Source: Candidatus Methanoperedentaceae archaeon HGW-Methanoperedenaceae-1
GTDB lineage: Archaea; Halobacteriota; Methanosarcinia; Methanosarcinales; Methanoperedenaceae
Length of the DNA stretch: 32,502 nt
Direction: 5' to 3'
Assembly (NCBI GenBank): GCA_002839545.1
Contig: PGYG01000030.1
Location: 1-32,502 of the forward strand
Below the pieces are notes generated by a model. It did not search any database. It saw only the letters and a program-made list of their open reading frames with translations, and had not been told where the DNA came from. Made by a program: the position numbers and the translations under genes. Position 1 is the first letter of the stretch. Every line of letters starts with the position of its first letter. This document shows positions 31,522-32,502 of this stretch, in pieces.

Positions 31522-32502
31522 ATGGCTGTCGCAATACCCACTGAAATATTGAACCTGTTTTACTCAAACCCCATGCAGTTTGCCAACCAGATGGGATTGT
31601 ATGCGCTTCTTTCCATTATCCCGCTTATTATAATCTACCTGCTGCGCCCAAGACCGCTAAAGATAAAAATCCCGTCCCTCATGTTCCTGATGGACATCGA
31701 GAAAAAGAAACGCCTCAACATTTTCCGGAAATTCCTGAAAGACCCGTTGTTTTTCATCCAGCTGCTTGTCTTGCTTTTGATTTCATTTGCCATAGCTGAG
31801 CCGTTCATAATGTCGAATGAAGAAGTCGGCGGCGGGCATACGGTAATGATACTTGATGCCTCAGCAAGCATGCAGGCTGACGGAAAGTTCGGGCGGGCAG
31901 TTGATGAGGCTAAAAAGTTCCTGAGTTCAAGGAATACTGTGATTCTTGCAGAAAGCGTGCCGATAATCGTGATGAAAGAAGCGCCGTCCGGCAGCACGCA
32001 GGATGCGCTTGGGAAACTAAAAGCAAAAGCCACAACTGCTGATTTGTCAAGCGCCATCCTTACAGGAAGACGGATGCTCCCTGAAGGCGGGAGGATGGTA
32101 GTGTTTTCTGATTTTTCAAGCTGGAGCGGTGACAGCCCCGAAGTTGCAAGGAAACTTGCGGAAGCTAACGGAATCAATGTTGAGTTTATTACGATTAGCG
32201 GAAGAACGGATAATATCGGGATTGTCAGCGGATGGTTTGAATCAAACGGCGATTACAAGATAATTGCCAGGAATTTTAATAAAGACCCGGAAACTGTCAA
32301 TATAGGCGTTACCACAAACGGCAGGAGCGTGCTTTCAACCACGCTTAACCTGAAAGCAGGGTCAAGTGAGTATTTAGCGATAAGTGACCTCCAGCCTGGA
32401 AAGACGGAGATTAAACTGGAAACAGACGATGCGCTTGCTGCTGACAATACCGCTTATGTCCTTATACCTGATTCCATAAAACGCGAAGTTCTTTATGTAA
32501 CC
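31522..32502 (+). CDS. BatA-like VWA-domain membrane protein, 3' end outside window
   Basis: An open frame of 327 codons runs from ATG 31522 past the window edge without a stop. Residues about 24-42 form a membrane helix (MGLYALLSIIPLIIIYLLRP) followed by RPLKIKIPSLMFL, the BatA-type N-terminus. A second helix is FIQLLVLLLISFAIAEPF near 80-97. Then a VWA domain has TVMILDASASMQA with the MIDAS DASAS and later MVVFSDFSSWSG. After that comes an Ig-like region (NIGVTTNGRSVLSTTLNLKAG). Together with MoxR and DUF58 it completes a conserved module. The C-terminus is not visible. Confidence 0.85.
   Translation, partial: MAVAIPTEILNLFYSNPMQFANQMGLYALLSIIPLIIIYLLRPRPLKIKIPSLMFLMDIEKKKRLNIFRKFLKDPLFFIQLLVLLLISFAIAEPFIMSNEEVGGGHTVMILDASASMQADGKFGRAVDEAKKFLSSRNTVILAESVPIIVMKEAPSGSTQDALGKLKAKATTADLSSAILTGRRMLPEGGRMVVFSDFSSWSGDSPEVARKLAEANGINVEFITISGRTDNIGIVSGWFESNGDYKIIARNFNKDPETVNIGVTTNGRSVLSTTLNLKAGSSEYLAISDLQPGKTEIKLETDDALAADNTAYVLIPDSIKREVLYVT

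Noticed and set aside
31635-32177. A 180-codon minus-strand open frame
   Set aside because: It is antisense to the VWA gene, whose frame has a clear membrane helix and MIDAS motif.

Overview
The window looks like archaeal chromosome, most plausibly a methanogen or ANME relative within Methanosarcinales (for example a Methanoperedens-like genome). The assignment is inference. It rests on an archaeal AglB/STT3 oligosaccharyltransferase, a tRNA-Phe gene without an encoded CCA end, TATA-like boxes combined with Shine-Dalgarno sites, and an archaeal-type MoxR-DUF58-VWA operon. No species marker is present.

About 24 kb (53-24020) is one dense, same-strand surface-glycan locus with many 4-bp or longer gene overlaps. 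It opens with a Wzx-type flippase. A CDP-sugar block follows (1575-5987): glucose-1-phosphate cytidylyltransferase, CDP-glucose 4,6-dehydratase, a zinc-finger C-methyltransferase, an RmlC-type epimerase and an RmlD-type reductase. Together they could make a branched 6-deoxy sugar. The middle (6036-17521) is a tailoring and transfer section: a SPASM radical SAM protein with a small downstream ORF repeating its C-terminal tail, a GT4 transferase, two FkbM methyltransferases (one fused to an N-terminal Rossmann-like domain), a cobalamin-type radical SAM enzyme, a CmcI-like protein, a GT2 transferase, a CgeB-like transferase whose 5' end looks frameshifted, a MetW-like and a second class I methyltransferase, and a GT8-like transferase. 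A dTDP-sugar block (17527-21434) holds an SDR lacking the usual catalytic tyrosine, a DegT/StrS aminotransferase, RmlA and RmlB.

A VapBC toxin-antitoxin pair (21476-22124) separates this from a more GC-rich GDP-fucose synthase, a GT2 transferase and AglB (24091-26634), which would attach the finished glycan to protein asparagines. The glycan is thus predicted to be built on a lipid carrier, flipped outward and transferred by AglB to S-layer or other surface proteins.

Downstream of aglB are two hairpins, an inverted-repeat element, a minus-strand AAA_14/DUF4143 ATPase, and then a relic in which the WWDYG region of an aglB gene recurs with 53 identical bases. A minus-strand tRNA-Phe(GAA) follows. 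The right end (28822-32502) starts a different operon: a membrane protein, MoxR ATPase, DUF58 protein and a BatA-like VWA membrane protein cut by the window edge.

The points most worth a second look are the duplicated SPASM tail (7040-7171), the aglB relic (28295-28414), the possible CDP-linked branched-sugar pathway, the frameshifted transferase start at 14089, and the tyrosine-less SDR (17527-18522). I see no CRISPR array, rRNA gene or intact insertion sequence.
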